The notes under the pieces: generated by a model
The model's database searches: none
What the model was told of the DNA's origin: nothing
The model's input: only the letters and a program-made list of their open reading frames with translations
Position numbers and translations under genes: made by a program
Origin: an uncultured Eubacteriales bacterium
GTDB taxonomy: Bacteria; Bacillota; Clostridia; Oscillospirales; QAMX01
DNA: 22,105 bases
Assembly: GCA_905205975.1 (NCBI GenBank)
Contig: CAJLFQ010000031.1
Location: forward strand, 1 to 22,105
Direction: 5' to 3'
In this document: piece by piece, positions 15,417-22,105 of the stretch
How positions within the stretch are numbered: the stretch's first letter is position 1
How the letters are laid out: every line of letters begins with the position of its first letter

Positions 15417-16268
15417 ATGACCGCAAAGCGCAAAAAAAAGAAGGCCGGCCTGCTGATCCTGATTTTGCTTTTGTTGGCTGTCTTGCTGTTTTTTGCATTC
15501 TGGCAGCGGCTGACGGTCTCTCGTTATACCGTCTCCTTTGACACACTGCCAAAATCATTTGACGGGTTCCGCATTGTCCAAGTAACCGATTTGCATTGTG
15601 CCCGATTCGGAGACCGGCAGGCGGAACTCTGCGCAAAAATTGAATCGCTTGAACCGGATATCATCGTTTTCACCGGCGATATGAACGACCAGCACCTTCT
15701 GGATCTGGAACCGACGCGTGAGCTCTGTGCTGCATTTTCCGGCAAGGTGCCGATGTATGCGGTCACCGGGAACCACGATCTCTGGGTCAGCCGTTCTGCG
15801 TTTCAAAAGCTTCAGGCGCTGTATACCGAGTACGGTGTGACGCTTCTGCGCGGCGGGCGTGAAAAAATCACCCGGGGCAGCGATTTCATTTATCTGCACG
15901 GGGATGACGATCCCGCGCATTGGGGAAACAATACCGTCGGCTTTCTGCGCGAGCATTCCCTTGTCGCAACCGCAATGCCCGGCGCCTTCAATATTCTGCT
16001 GTATCACCGCGCAAACGCCTTTCCCGTCACATCAACCCTTGGGTTTGACCTCGTTATTTCCGGACACATGCACGGCGGTCAAGTACGCCTCCCGCTGATC
16101 GGCGGCCTGGTATCGCCGACACAGGAGTTTTTCCCCGACTATACCGCCGGCTTGTATGATGAAAGCGGAACAAAGATGATTGTCGGCCGCGGGTTGGGCA
16201 ATACCGTCTCTGTGCCGCGCGTCTTCAACCCGCCGGAGCTGGTTTTGATTACGCTGAAATGCAGCTGA
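15417..16268 (+). CDS. YkuE-like membrane-anchored metallophosphoesterase
   Basis: A 283-residue calcineurin-like phosphoesterase with a Lys-rich N-terminus and one membrane segment (about residues 11-29). The dimetal site motifs are complete and in order: TDLH (D58, H60), FTGDMND (D88), GNHD (N119, H120, D121), LLYHR (H197) and SGHMHGGQ (H217, H219). This matches the YkuE/YaeI family. The orientation of the catalytic domain relative to the membrane is not certain, though positive charges before the helix favour the outside. It lies 37 bases after the SAHH-like gene, with AAGGCGGTG as ribosome binding site. The substrate is unknown; family members act on phosphodiesters or lipid phosphates. 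Confidence 0.9.
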   Translation: MTAKRKKKKAGLLILILLLLAVLLFFAFWQRLTVSRYTVSFDTLPKSFDGFRIVQVTDLHCARFGDRQAELCAKIESLEPDIIVFTGDMNDQHLLDLEPTRELCAAFSGKVPMYAVTGNHDLWVSRSAFQKLQALYTEYGVTLLRGGREKITRGSDFIYLHGDDDPAHWGNNTVGFLREHSLVATAMPGAFNILLYHRANAFPVTSTLGFDLVISGHMHGGQVRLPLIGGLVSPTQEFFPDYTAGLYDESGTKMIVGRGLGNTVSVPRVFNPPELVLITLKCS

Positions 16269-16288
16269 ATGCCTTGGATGATTGCCTT

Positions 16289-16963
16289 ATGACTGAATCC
16301 GTTCAAACAGATGTGCTGCATTATGAGCTGATCCGTTCGCGCCGAAAAACGGTTGGGCTTTCTCTTGACCAAACCGGTAAATTGACCGTGCGTGCGCCAT
16401 TGTCGCTGCGCCGTGAGGCGATTGATGAAATCGTCTCCTCCCACCGCGATTGGATTACACGGCACCGCGCTGCGATCGACGCACTCCCGCCGCCGTTTGT
16501 GCTGCGTGAAGGCGCTTCCCTATCGATCTTGGGCAAACCGCGCATCGTGCGCTTCCGTCATGCGGATGCGATACAGCTGCTCGAAGATCAGCTGATTCTC
16601 CCCAGCGGCACAGCTGATGCAGATCTCACCGCTTGGCTCCGCGCCATGGCTTTGTCTGTTGTTCAGTCACGCGTGGATGTGTTTGCGGCGCAGATGGGGC
16701 TATCCCCCACGGCCGTCTCCGTCACCGGTGCGCAGGCACGCTGGGGCTCCTGTTCTCCGCGCAACCGTCTTTCTTTCGCTTGGCGCATCCTCTTCTGCGC
16801 GCCGGAGGCGCTGGATTACGTCGTCGTCCACGAGCTGGCACACATCCGGTACAAAAACCACGGCGCTGATTTTCATGCGCTTGTGCGTTCAATTCTGCCG
16901 GATGAAGCAGCGCAGCGCGCCTGGCTGCGTGCCAACGGGCATCTGCTTCGTTTATTCTCCTGA
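16289..16963 (+). CDS. YgjP/SprT-like zinc metallopeptidase (DUF45)
   Basis: A 224-residue protein with the zinc site HELAH (H181, H185) followed by KNH (H191) and the family motif RWGSC. The N-terminal beta-rich region (YELIRSRRKTVGLSL) is typical of the YgjP/DUF45 family. It is probably a cytoplasmic metalloprotease; no signal peptide or membrane segment is seen, and the substrate is unknown. An in-frame ATG at 16259 would overlap the previous gene by 10 bases and lacks a nearby ribosome binding site. The ATG at 16289 has a weak GGA 10 bases upstream, and homologs start close to it, so I prefer it. Last gene before a strong terminator. Confidence 0.88.
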   Translation: MTESVQTDVLHYELIRSRRKTVGLSLDQTGKLTVRAPLSLRREAIDEIVSSHRDWITRHRAAIDALPPPFVLREGASLSILGKPRIVRFRHADAIQLLEDQLILPSGTADADLTAWLRAMALSVVQSRVDVFAAQMGLSPTAVSVTGAQARWGSCSPRNRLSFAWRILFCAPEALDYVVVHELAHIRYKNHGADFHALVRSILPDEAAQRAWLRANGHLLRLFS

Positions 16964-16966
16964 ATT

Positions 16967-17012
16967 AAAAAAAGAGCGTCCGCCGCACACCAAGCGGCAG
17001 ACGCTCTTTTTT
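16967..17012. terminator. bidirectional rho-independent terminator
   Basis: A stem of GAGCGTC (16974-16980) with GACGCTC (17000-17006), extended inward by CGCCGC/GCGGCA with one mismatch. It is flanked by seven A (16967-16973) and six T (17007-17012), so it works in both directions. It separates the convergent ygjP-like and Dabb genes. Confidence 0.92.
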
Positions 17013-17026
17013 GCTGTATCTTACGT

Positions 17027-17317
17027 TTACAGTTCGCAGTCGACTGCAATGCTTGCACTGCGGACACTGTGCATATACGGTTTGACGATATCGCAGTGAT
17101 AAGGATCCTTCTGATAGGCGTCCAGCGCTGCACGGTCATCCAGAAGCACTTCCAGGATGATATCATAGGAACGCTCAGAATGCAGGAAATCAATGCCGAC
17201 GGATAAGCCCCGAAGCATCGGGACGTTGCCTTCCATGCTGAGCAGGATTTTCTGCGCTGCTTCGCAGGATTCCTTTGAATTATCTTTCAGTTTGAAACAG
17301 ACGACATGTTTAATCAC
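17027..17317 (-). CDS. Dabb-domain (stress-responsive alpha/beta barrel) protein
   Basis: A 96-residue protein with the dimeric alpha/beta barrel pattern of the Dabb family: the start IKHVVCFKLKD, the middle GLSVGIDF followed by YDIILEVLLDD, and a C-terminal Y-x-x-DPYHxDIVKPY segment. Dabb proteins are small cytoplasmic dimers, mostly of unknown function; some bind or convert small aromatic molecules. The start is GTG (17315-17317) with AAGGA 11 bases upstream. It lies 23 bases after the gene for an unknown membrane protein and probably shares its transcript, ending at the bidirectional terminator. Confidence 0.88.
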   Translation of the reverse strand: MIKHVVCFKLKDNSKESCEAAQKILLSMEGNVPMLRGLSVGIDFLHSERSYDIILEVLLDDRAALDAYQKDPYHCDIVKPYMHSVRSASIAVDCEL

Positions 17318-17340
17318 GGTAATTCCATTCCTTTCGGGTG

Positions 17341-17919
17341 TTAAGATTGCGGGAGTTCGTTTTCAATATAGTGCGTCAGGCGCTTATAGACCTTGGCATT
17401 TGCGTCCATCGCCTGCTCATATGCACGGTTCATTTGATTGACATCCGTGCTATTCAGCTCAGACATCAAATACTGCGTTGCGCTCCGCAGCTGTTTGACC
17501 GCCAGCCGCGCTTCCTGCGCAAGTTTTTGAAGCGCTTCTTCTGACCATTCTGTTTCATATGCACTGACGGATGCTTCTGCATAGGCGCGGACAGCTCGAA
17601 TCGCCGCATTGCGCAGGGTGTCATACTGTTCATGGATGCGGCCGCCAAGGTCGCATCGTTCCAGCGCGCCGGCCTCAAACAGAAGGGCGGCATCATCGAT
17701 CGCCGTATGGATCGTTTCGGATGCTTCCGACGCATCTTCCGGCAGATTTTTCAGCAGCGTTTCGGTCAGCGTATTGATTTCAAAAATGTCTCTGCGGATT
17801 TCACTGCCATACACGCGCCGCATGGCGCTTGCCTGCATGGCGAACATCACACACAGAATGGATGCGGTAATGGCCAACAGGCAGACAACGATGACCGCCG
17901 GGCTAAGTTTCTTTCTCAT
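17341..17919 (-). CDS. membrane-anchored helical protein of unknown function
   Basis: I do not recognise this 192-residue protein. It has a basic N-terminus (MRKKL), one hydrophobic segment (about residues 6-28, AVIVVCLLAITASILCVMFA), and then an almost wholly helical acidic region of about 160 residues, probably outside the membrane. Its layout recalls the DUF4363-type protein at 2826-3212, but I see no clear sequence match. The ATG at 17919 is 5 bases after GGAGG. Earlier in-frame ATGs at 17943, 17931 and 17922 lack a well spaced ribosome binding site. Its start lies within the end of the recombinase gene (17-base overlap in another frame), which suggests coupling. Confidence 0.7.
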   Translation of the reverse strand: MRKKLSPAVIVVCLLAITASILCVMFAMQASAMRRVYGSEIRRDIFEINTLTETLLKNLPEDASEASETIHTAIDDAALLFEAGALERCDLGGRIHEQYDTLRNAAIRAVRAYAEASVSAYETEWSEEALQKLAQEARLAVKQLRSATQYLMSELNSTDVNQMNRAYEQAMDANAKVYKRLTHYIENELPQS

Positions 17920-18958
17920 CATTTCCTCCATCCGAGTCACCATGCCGCTGTTGAGCGGCAGACCGGCGATTCAGGTTTGCAAGTGGGTTCTGTTCTGCGG
18001 CACGGCGCAGTATGTCATTGTTCACATGGGTATAGATCTGCGTGGTATTCAGCTGTTCATGCCCAAGGATTTCTTTCAGCGCCAGCACATCCACGCCATT
18101 TTGGTACATCAAAGTCGCTGCCGTATGGCGGAGTTTGTGCGCGGAGTATTTGTCGGTGTCCAATCCGGCTTCTCCGAGCCTTTTTTTGACAAGCCATTTG
18201 ACAGTCATTGGACTGATGCGGGTTCTGCGCCGCGTCACGAAGAGCGCCTGTTCCCCTGGCGCCGCCTGTTTGGCACGTTCCGGCAGATATGCCCGGATTG
18301 CATCCAAGCAGGCCTCATTCAAGTAGATCGTGCGCTGTTTGTTGCCCTTACCGGTAACGGTCAGCGTATTGTCGCTGCGCAGATCCGTCACATCGATGGC
18401 GCACAATTCGGAAACACGGAGGCCGCAGTTCAAAAAAAGCGTCAGAATACAGAAATCGCGTTCCGTGTTTCCGCCTTCGACATTGGAAAGCAATTCGACG
18501 CTCTCTTCTTCCGTCAGATGAACCGGCAGCGTTTTTTTGATTTTGGCCGTATCGAGCATGGCCGCCGGATTTTCATCCAGCATCATCTCCTGTTTGGTCA
18601 GATACCGGAAAAACATTCGGAGCGAGACGGCTTTCCGCGCGCGTGCCGCATTGCCGATGCCCGGCTTTGCGCCCTGCGGATGTTCGGGTTTCCGTTCTCT
18701 CGCCAGAAAGCTCATATAGTCGTATAAATCCATCAGTGTGACGGATTTCAGCAGCGGCGCGTCGACATCCCGGATGTCGATTTCATCCAGCGGTTTATCC
18801 GGCGGTTCCAGACCTTTTTGCTGTTTCAGATACCGCAGAAACAAACGGAGATCCAGATGATATTCATCTGCTGTTTTTGAGGACTTTCCTTGAATCGTCT
18901 CAACATAGGTTAGGAATCGGCGCAGGACGTCTGGAGAGTCGCTGTATTGTTTGCTCAT
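17903..18958 (-). CDS. XerC/XerD-like tyrosine recombinase
   Basis: A 351-residue site-specific recombinase. All catalytic residues are visible: R181 (GLRVSEL), K204 (TGKGNKQR), H274 and R277 (HKLRHTAAT), H300 (LGHEQL) and nucleophile Y309 (IYTHV). The N-terminal SAM-like domain includes an insert of about 30 residues (PPDKPLDEIDIRDVD) typical of a Clostridia subfamily that is longer than E. coli XerC or XerD (about 300). The C-terminus extends some 40 residues past the tyrosine. The start is ATG 18958 with GGAGA 8 bases upstream; the frame continues 12 codons further through a hairpin. It lacks phage or transposon neighbours, so it is more likely a chromosomal Xer-type enzyme than an integrase. 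Whether it is the main dimer-resolution enzyme cannot be told here. Confidence 0.9.
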   Translation of the reverse strand: MSKQYSDSPDVLRRFLTYVETIQGKSSKTADEYHLDLRLFLRYLKQQKGLEPPDKPLDEIDIRDVDAPLLKSVTLMDLYDYMSFLARERKPEHPQGAKPGIGNAARARKAVSLRMFFRYLTKQEMMLDENPAAMLDTAKIKKTLPVHLTEEESVELLSNVEGGNTERDFCILTLFLNCGLRVSELCAIDVTDLRSDNTLTVTGKGNKQRTIYLNEACLDAIRAYLPERAKQAAPGEQALFVTRRRTRISPMTVKWLVKKRLGEAGLDTDKYSAHKLRHTAATLMYQNGVDVLALKEILGHEQLNTTQIYTHVNNDILRRAAEQNPLANLNRRSAAQQRHGDSDGGNDEKET

Positions 18959-18974
18959 CTTGTATGTCTCCTGC

Positions 18975-19015
18975 GCCCCCTCCGCACCCGGCACGCTGCC
19001 GGGTGCAGAGGGGGC
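18975..19015 (-). other. GC-rich hairpin without U-tract between GH2 gene and recombinase
   Basis: The arms at 18975-18993 and 18997-19015 pair over 19 bases with a single mismatch and a 3-base loop. It lies 8 bases after the GH2 stop codon, and the recombinase ribosome binding site begins right after it. Neither strand has a run of T after the stem, so it is not a standard intrinsic terminator. It may partly terminate, protect the upstream mRNA 3' end, or affect translation of the recombinase. Confidence 0.7.
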
Positions 19016-19022
19016 GTCGGTT

Positions 19023-22000
19023 TCAGTTCAGTTCGGCAAAGGCATCCGGTGCATTCAGGTACGGGAGAATGCGGAAGCCAAAGCGCTGATTTCTGGCGGC
19101 CAAAGCGTCACGCTCCGGTTCCAGTTGTGTGATGGCACCGTTTTCGCTGATGCCTGTGATGCGGTAATCCAGGCGGACAATGGTTTCATCCCGCGGAACC
19201 AGTTCAAAGTTGTGCATCGTTTCATAGAGCTGCTTTGAAGTGAATCGCGAAATGTTGAAGCAAAGCTCTGATCCGGGCAGCGGTGCAAAGAAAATGCCCT
19301 GCCCTTCTGCGTTCTCGACTTCTGCCCACAGCGTCCCATAGTGGGATCCGTTTTCCTGCGGGCGGATATACGGCGTCGGGTTCTCGTCTGCGGTTGTCTC
19401 ATAGAGGCCGACTTTTGATGAATGATGGCGATCGGAATACGCTTCAATCGGGCCGTGACCATAGTAGTGCGCCTGATCCAGTTCACGAATCAAGTGTACC
19501 TCGAGGCCGAGCAGCGGCAGCCGCGGAATGATTTCTTTCAGCGTGCCGTCGAAACGGAGCTCCACAGAACCATCTGCACAGAACGTATACCGCATTTTCC
19601 CTGTCATTGCCGGGAGAGAAGACGGAGCACCCAATGCAAGATCGACCACGATGTCAACGGCGCCGTCCGAACGTTCCACCACTTTTGCCGCATACGTTTT
19701 TTGTGCTGCTCGATCCAAAAAGAGCTTGCGCCACAAGTCTGCACTCGTGCCGTTATAGGTCGGCGCATGCCACAGAGAGAAGCCGATCGGCGCTGTCAGC
19801 AGTTCGCGCCCGCCGCAGCGAATCTGCGAAATGCAGCCATGCTGCAGATCAAAAACATATGCCATGCTTCCGGTTTCCAGACAAATCGTTTCGCCGGACT
19901 CGGTTGCCCGGAGAACGCCTGCGCGATGTACGGATACCGGCATTTTGGCGGTCGGAATTTCAAACTGCTCGAACCCGGTTTCATAACCCGGCTCTGCCCA
20001 TGCGGTCTTCCGGTTTTGGACAAGCGAGAGCGTCAGAATGGCATGCCCGTACGCTTCAGAGGCATCAAAGAGCTGATACCGCTGTTCGCCCTGCGGTGCA
20101 ATCTCCAGACCAGCAATGCGGCCCTGATGCGAAATTCTGCCGTCGCATTCCAGTTTCCAAACGAGATCCATATCTGTCAGATCTGCAAAGTAGCGCCGGC
20201 TTTCTACCGTAACAGCGCCGTTTTCATATGTCGCAGACGCCTGACGGTAAACCTGTTTCATATCATAATAACCGGGGCGCGGACGACGGTCCGGGAAAAC
20301 CAAGCCGTCGATACAGCCGGTGTCATTTTTCTCTGAATCGCCGAAATCTCCGCCGTAGAAGAACTTGCCTTTTTCAATTTCGTACGCATGGTCGCAGAAT
20401 TCCCAAATGCAGGCGCCGCAGAAACCTTTGTGTTCCAGCACCTGGTTCCAGTGTGCAAAAACGTCGCCCGTCGACATGGAGCAGACATATTCGCACAGGA
20501 AGAACGGTTTGTCGGACAGCTTTTCATCAAAATACTGTTCGATATACGGAATCCCCGCGTACATCCGGCTTTCAACGTCGGAAATATCGGCAAAGCATTC
20601 CCCTTCCGGAACCGCTTTGAATTCCAGATGCGCATTTTCATAATGGACAAGCGCCTGCGGATCACGCGCTTTGATGTATTCTCGCATGGCACGATGGTTC
20701 ACGCCGCAGCCGGATTCGTTCCCGAGCGACCAGAAAATGACGCAGCCGCGGTTTTTGTCGCGTTCATACAGTCTTGCGGCGCGGTCAACATATGCTTCCC
20801 GCCATTCCGGTGCGTTGGAGAGCATCGACCAGCGCGTCCAATCCCATTTGCCTTCCCAGTCGTAACCCATGCCGTGTGTTTCCAGGTCGGCTTCATCGAC
20901 GAGCATCATGCCGAGTTCATCGCAGTATTCGGGGAAACGCGGATCGTTCGGGTAGTGAGAGGTTCGGATGGTGTTGCAGTTTGCCTGCTTTAGGAGATAA
21001 AGGTCGCGGAGCATATGCGCTTCCGGCGTAGCATGGCCCAGTATCGGGTGTGAATCATGGCGATTGATGCCGCGCAGCTTCAGCGGACGGTTATTCAGGA
21101 GCAAAACGCCGTCTTCTATGACAAGGCGCCGCAGTGCAATCCGTTCACGGATGCATTCGCCGTTCGCTTCGATCAGCAGTGTGTACAGGGCCGGCTGTTC
21201 ATCGTTCCAGAGTACAGGAGCCTCGACCGTGAAATGAACGCTTTCTGTGCCCGACGCAGCTGCCAGTTTGACGCCATCCGGTGAAATCAGCTCACAGTGT
21301 GCCGTGACATCGCCGGCCATGGTAAACGCCACATCGATTTCAGCCATTTCCAAGTCCGCATGGATCGTCTGACGAACCTGATAATCGACGATGTGTGCCT
21401 GCGGACGGCGCAGCAAATATACTTCCCGGAAAATACCGGAAAGACGGAAGTAATCCTGATCCTCCAAGTAGCTGCCATCCGACCATTTCACGACCAGAAC
21501 CGCAAGGCGGTTGATGCCGCGCGTCAAATAATCCGTGACGTTCCATTCGCTTGTGCAGTGGCTGACCTGGCTGTATCCCACAAAGCGGCCATTGAGCCAG
21601 ACATAAAACGCGCTGCTGACACCTTCAAAATTCAGGTAATAGGATTCGCCCTTCTGGGGTTCGAGTTCAATCGTCCGCGTGTAAAGTCCGCACGGGTTGT
21701 CATCCGGGACATACGGCGGATCCACCGGGAACGGATATTCCAGGTTTGCGTAATGAGGTTTATCGTATGGACGGTCAAAGTAAGTCTGCCAGTTGCGCGG
21801 CACAGAGATCCGGTCACAGCCGTCTGTACGCGAAAGATCCGATTCACGGAATTCACCGACTGTCGGATACCAGCGGAAATCCCATTCGCCCGACAACTGG
21901 ATGAAACGATCCGAGGCATTGCGCTTTTCATACAATGCGCCGGTTTTGGAGGAAAATGGGATATAGTAAGCGCGCGGGGCTTCTGTTCCCACATGGAGCG

Positions 22001-22034
22001 TTTCGGTTGACTGGTGATACATGTGATGTAGCAT
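19023..22034 (-). CDS. GH2 beta-galactosidase-like glycoside hydrolase
   Basis: A 1003-residue LacZ-type enzyme: sugar-binding domain, immunoglobulin-like domain, TIM barrel, and C-terminal beta-sandwich domains including the small-chain domain. Acid/base E440 lies in WSLGNESGCG and nucleophile E515 in FFLCEYVCSM. H329, H360 (SHYPND), ETHGM and MY also match E. coli LacZ. There is no signal peptide, so it is cytoplasmic. Three residues that contact the galactose C6 hydroxyl differ: His540 is C518, Trp568 is F546 and Asn604 is D576. The C-terminal Trp999 region is also not conserved, so the natural substrate may not be lactose. I chose the ATG at 22032-22034, with GAGG 6 bases upstream, over an ATG four codons earlier that lacks a ribosome binding site. 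No transporter or regulator is visible; the promoter probably lies beyond the window. Confidence 0.9.
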   Translation of the reverse strand: MLHHMYHQSTETLHVGTEAPRAYYIPFSSKTGALYEKRNASDRFIQLSGEWDFRWYPTVGEFRESDLSRTDGCDRISVPRNWQTYFDRPYDKPHYANLEYPFPVDPPYVPDDNPCGLYTRTIELEPQKGESYYLNFEGVSSAFYVWLNGRFVGYSQVSHCTSEWNVTDYLTRGINRLAVLVVKWSDGSYLEDQDYFRLSGIFREVYLLRRPQAHIVDYQVRQTIHADLEMAEIDVAFTMAGDVTAHCELISPDGVKLAAASGTESVHFTVEAPVLWNDEQPALYTLLIEANGECIRERIALRRLVIEDGVLLLNNRPLKLRGINRHDSHPILGHATPEAHMLRDLYLLKQANCNTIRTSHYPNDPRFPEYCDELGMMLVDEADLETHGMGYDWEGKWDWTRWSMLSNAPEWREAYVDRAARLYERDKNRGCVIFWSLGNESGCGVNHRAMREYIKARDPQALVHYENAHLEFKAVPEGECFADISDVESRMYAGIPYIEQYFDEKLSDKPFFLCEYVCSMSTGDVFAHWNQVLEHKGFCGACIWEFCDHAYEIEKGKFFYGGDFGDSEKNDTGCIDGLVFPDRRPRPGYYDMKQVYRQASATYENGAVTVESRRYFADLTDMDLVWKLECDGRISHQGRIAGLEIAPQGEQRYQLFDASEAYGHAILTLSLVQNRKTAWAEPGYETGFEQFEIPTAKMPVSVHRAGVLRATESGETICLETGSMAYVFDLQHGCISQIRCGGRELLTAPIGFSLWHAPTYNGTSADLWRKLFLDRAAQKTYAAKVVERSDGAVDIVVDLALGAPSSLPAMTGKMRYTFCADGSVELRFDGTLKEIIPRLPLLGLEVHLIRELDQAHYYGHGPIEAYSDRHHSSKVGLYETTADENPTPYIRPQENGSHYGTLWAEVENAEGQGIFFAPLPGSELCFNISRFTSKQLYETMHNFELVPRDETIVRLDYRITGISENGAITQLEPERDALAARNQRFGFRILPYLNAPDAFAELN

Positions 22035-22105
22035 AGCGTTCCTCATTTCTGCGTGATGTTTTTTGCATCGGAAGATTGTCTTGTAGGGAATTAGTTTGTA
22101 TCTCG
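22035..22105. other. upstream edge of GH2 gene, no gene seen
   Basis: Seventy-one bases containing the GH2 ribosome binding site and AT-rich DNA. I see no convincing -35/-10 pair on the minus strand and no start of another gene. Confidence 0.6.

Noticed and set aside
17903..22034. Mobile element formed by the recombinase and the GH2 gene
   Set aside because: No terminal repeats, attachment-site duplication, transposase, phage genes or change in base composition was seen, and the recombinase resembles a widespread chromosomal Clostridia subfamily.

Overview
The window looks like a chromosomal segment of a spore-forming, anaerobic Clostridia-type Firmicute, most like the Oscillospirales/Ruminococcaceae. 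This is an inference from gene content: a bacterial V-type ATPase operon, small CotF-like spore coat proteins, a YerC/TrpR-like regulator, a YetF/DUF421 plus DUF4363 pair, a Clostridia-type tyrosine recombinase, AGGAGG-type ribosome binding sites and sigma-A promoters. Base composition is moderate, slightly above 50% GC by eye, and even across the window. No tRNA, rRNA, insertion sequence, CRISPR array or prophage was seen.

Left block (1-3736). On the minus strand, a near-consensus promoter (1997-2025) drives yerC, a SAM methyltransferase and hslO (Hsp33, cut by the window edge) as a tight operon. The plus strand then carries yetF/DUF421 and a DUF4363 membrane-anchored protein, ending at a 22-bp perfect hairpin. 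Converging on that hairpin from the minus strand are two small genes of spore coat type (58 and 80 residues).

Central block (3850-12741). A complete V-type ATPase operon lies on the minus strand, in transcription order G/H, I, K, E, C, F, A, B, D. It starts at a consensus promoter (TTGACA, 17 bases, TACAAT) and ends in a hairpin with a U-tract. The K proteolipid keeps all five side chains that bind sodium in Enterococcus hirae NtpK, so a sodium-coupled pump or ATP synthase is predicted. For three subunits (A, K, G/H) the longest open frame overruns the real start; I placed each start by its Shine-Dalgarno sequence and family N-terminus.

Right-central block (13003-17012). A second sigma-A promoter, with a palindrome inside its spacer, drives a plus-strand operon. 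It encodes an intracellular sialidase-fold (BNR_2) protein without the sialidase RIP arginine, a Thermotoga/archaeal-type S-adenosylhomocysteinase-like enzyme, a YkuE-like membrane-anchored metallophosphoesterase and a YgjP/SprT-like zinc metallopeptidase. The operon ends at a bidirectional terminator.

Right block (17027-22034, minus strand). In transcription order: a GH2 beta-galactosidase-like enzyme with unusual substitutions at the sugar C6-hydroxyl pocket, a GC-rich hairpin without a U-tract, a XerC/D-like recombinase, an unknown membrane-anchored helical protein overlapping it by 17 bases, and a small Dabb-domain protein.

Most of the window is ordinary housekeeping. I found no clearly new multi-gene system. 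The points most worth a second look are the divergent GH2 active site, the BNR_2/SAHH-like gene pair with its promoter-spacer palindrome, the DUF421-DUF4363 pair and the small coat-protein pair.
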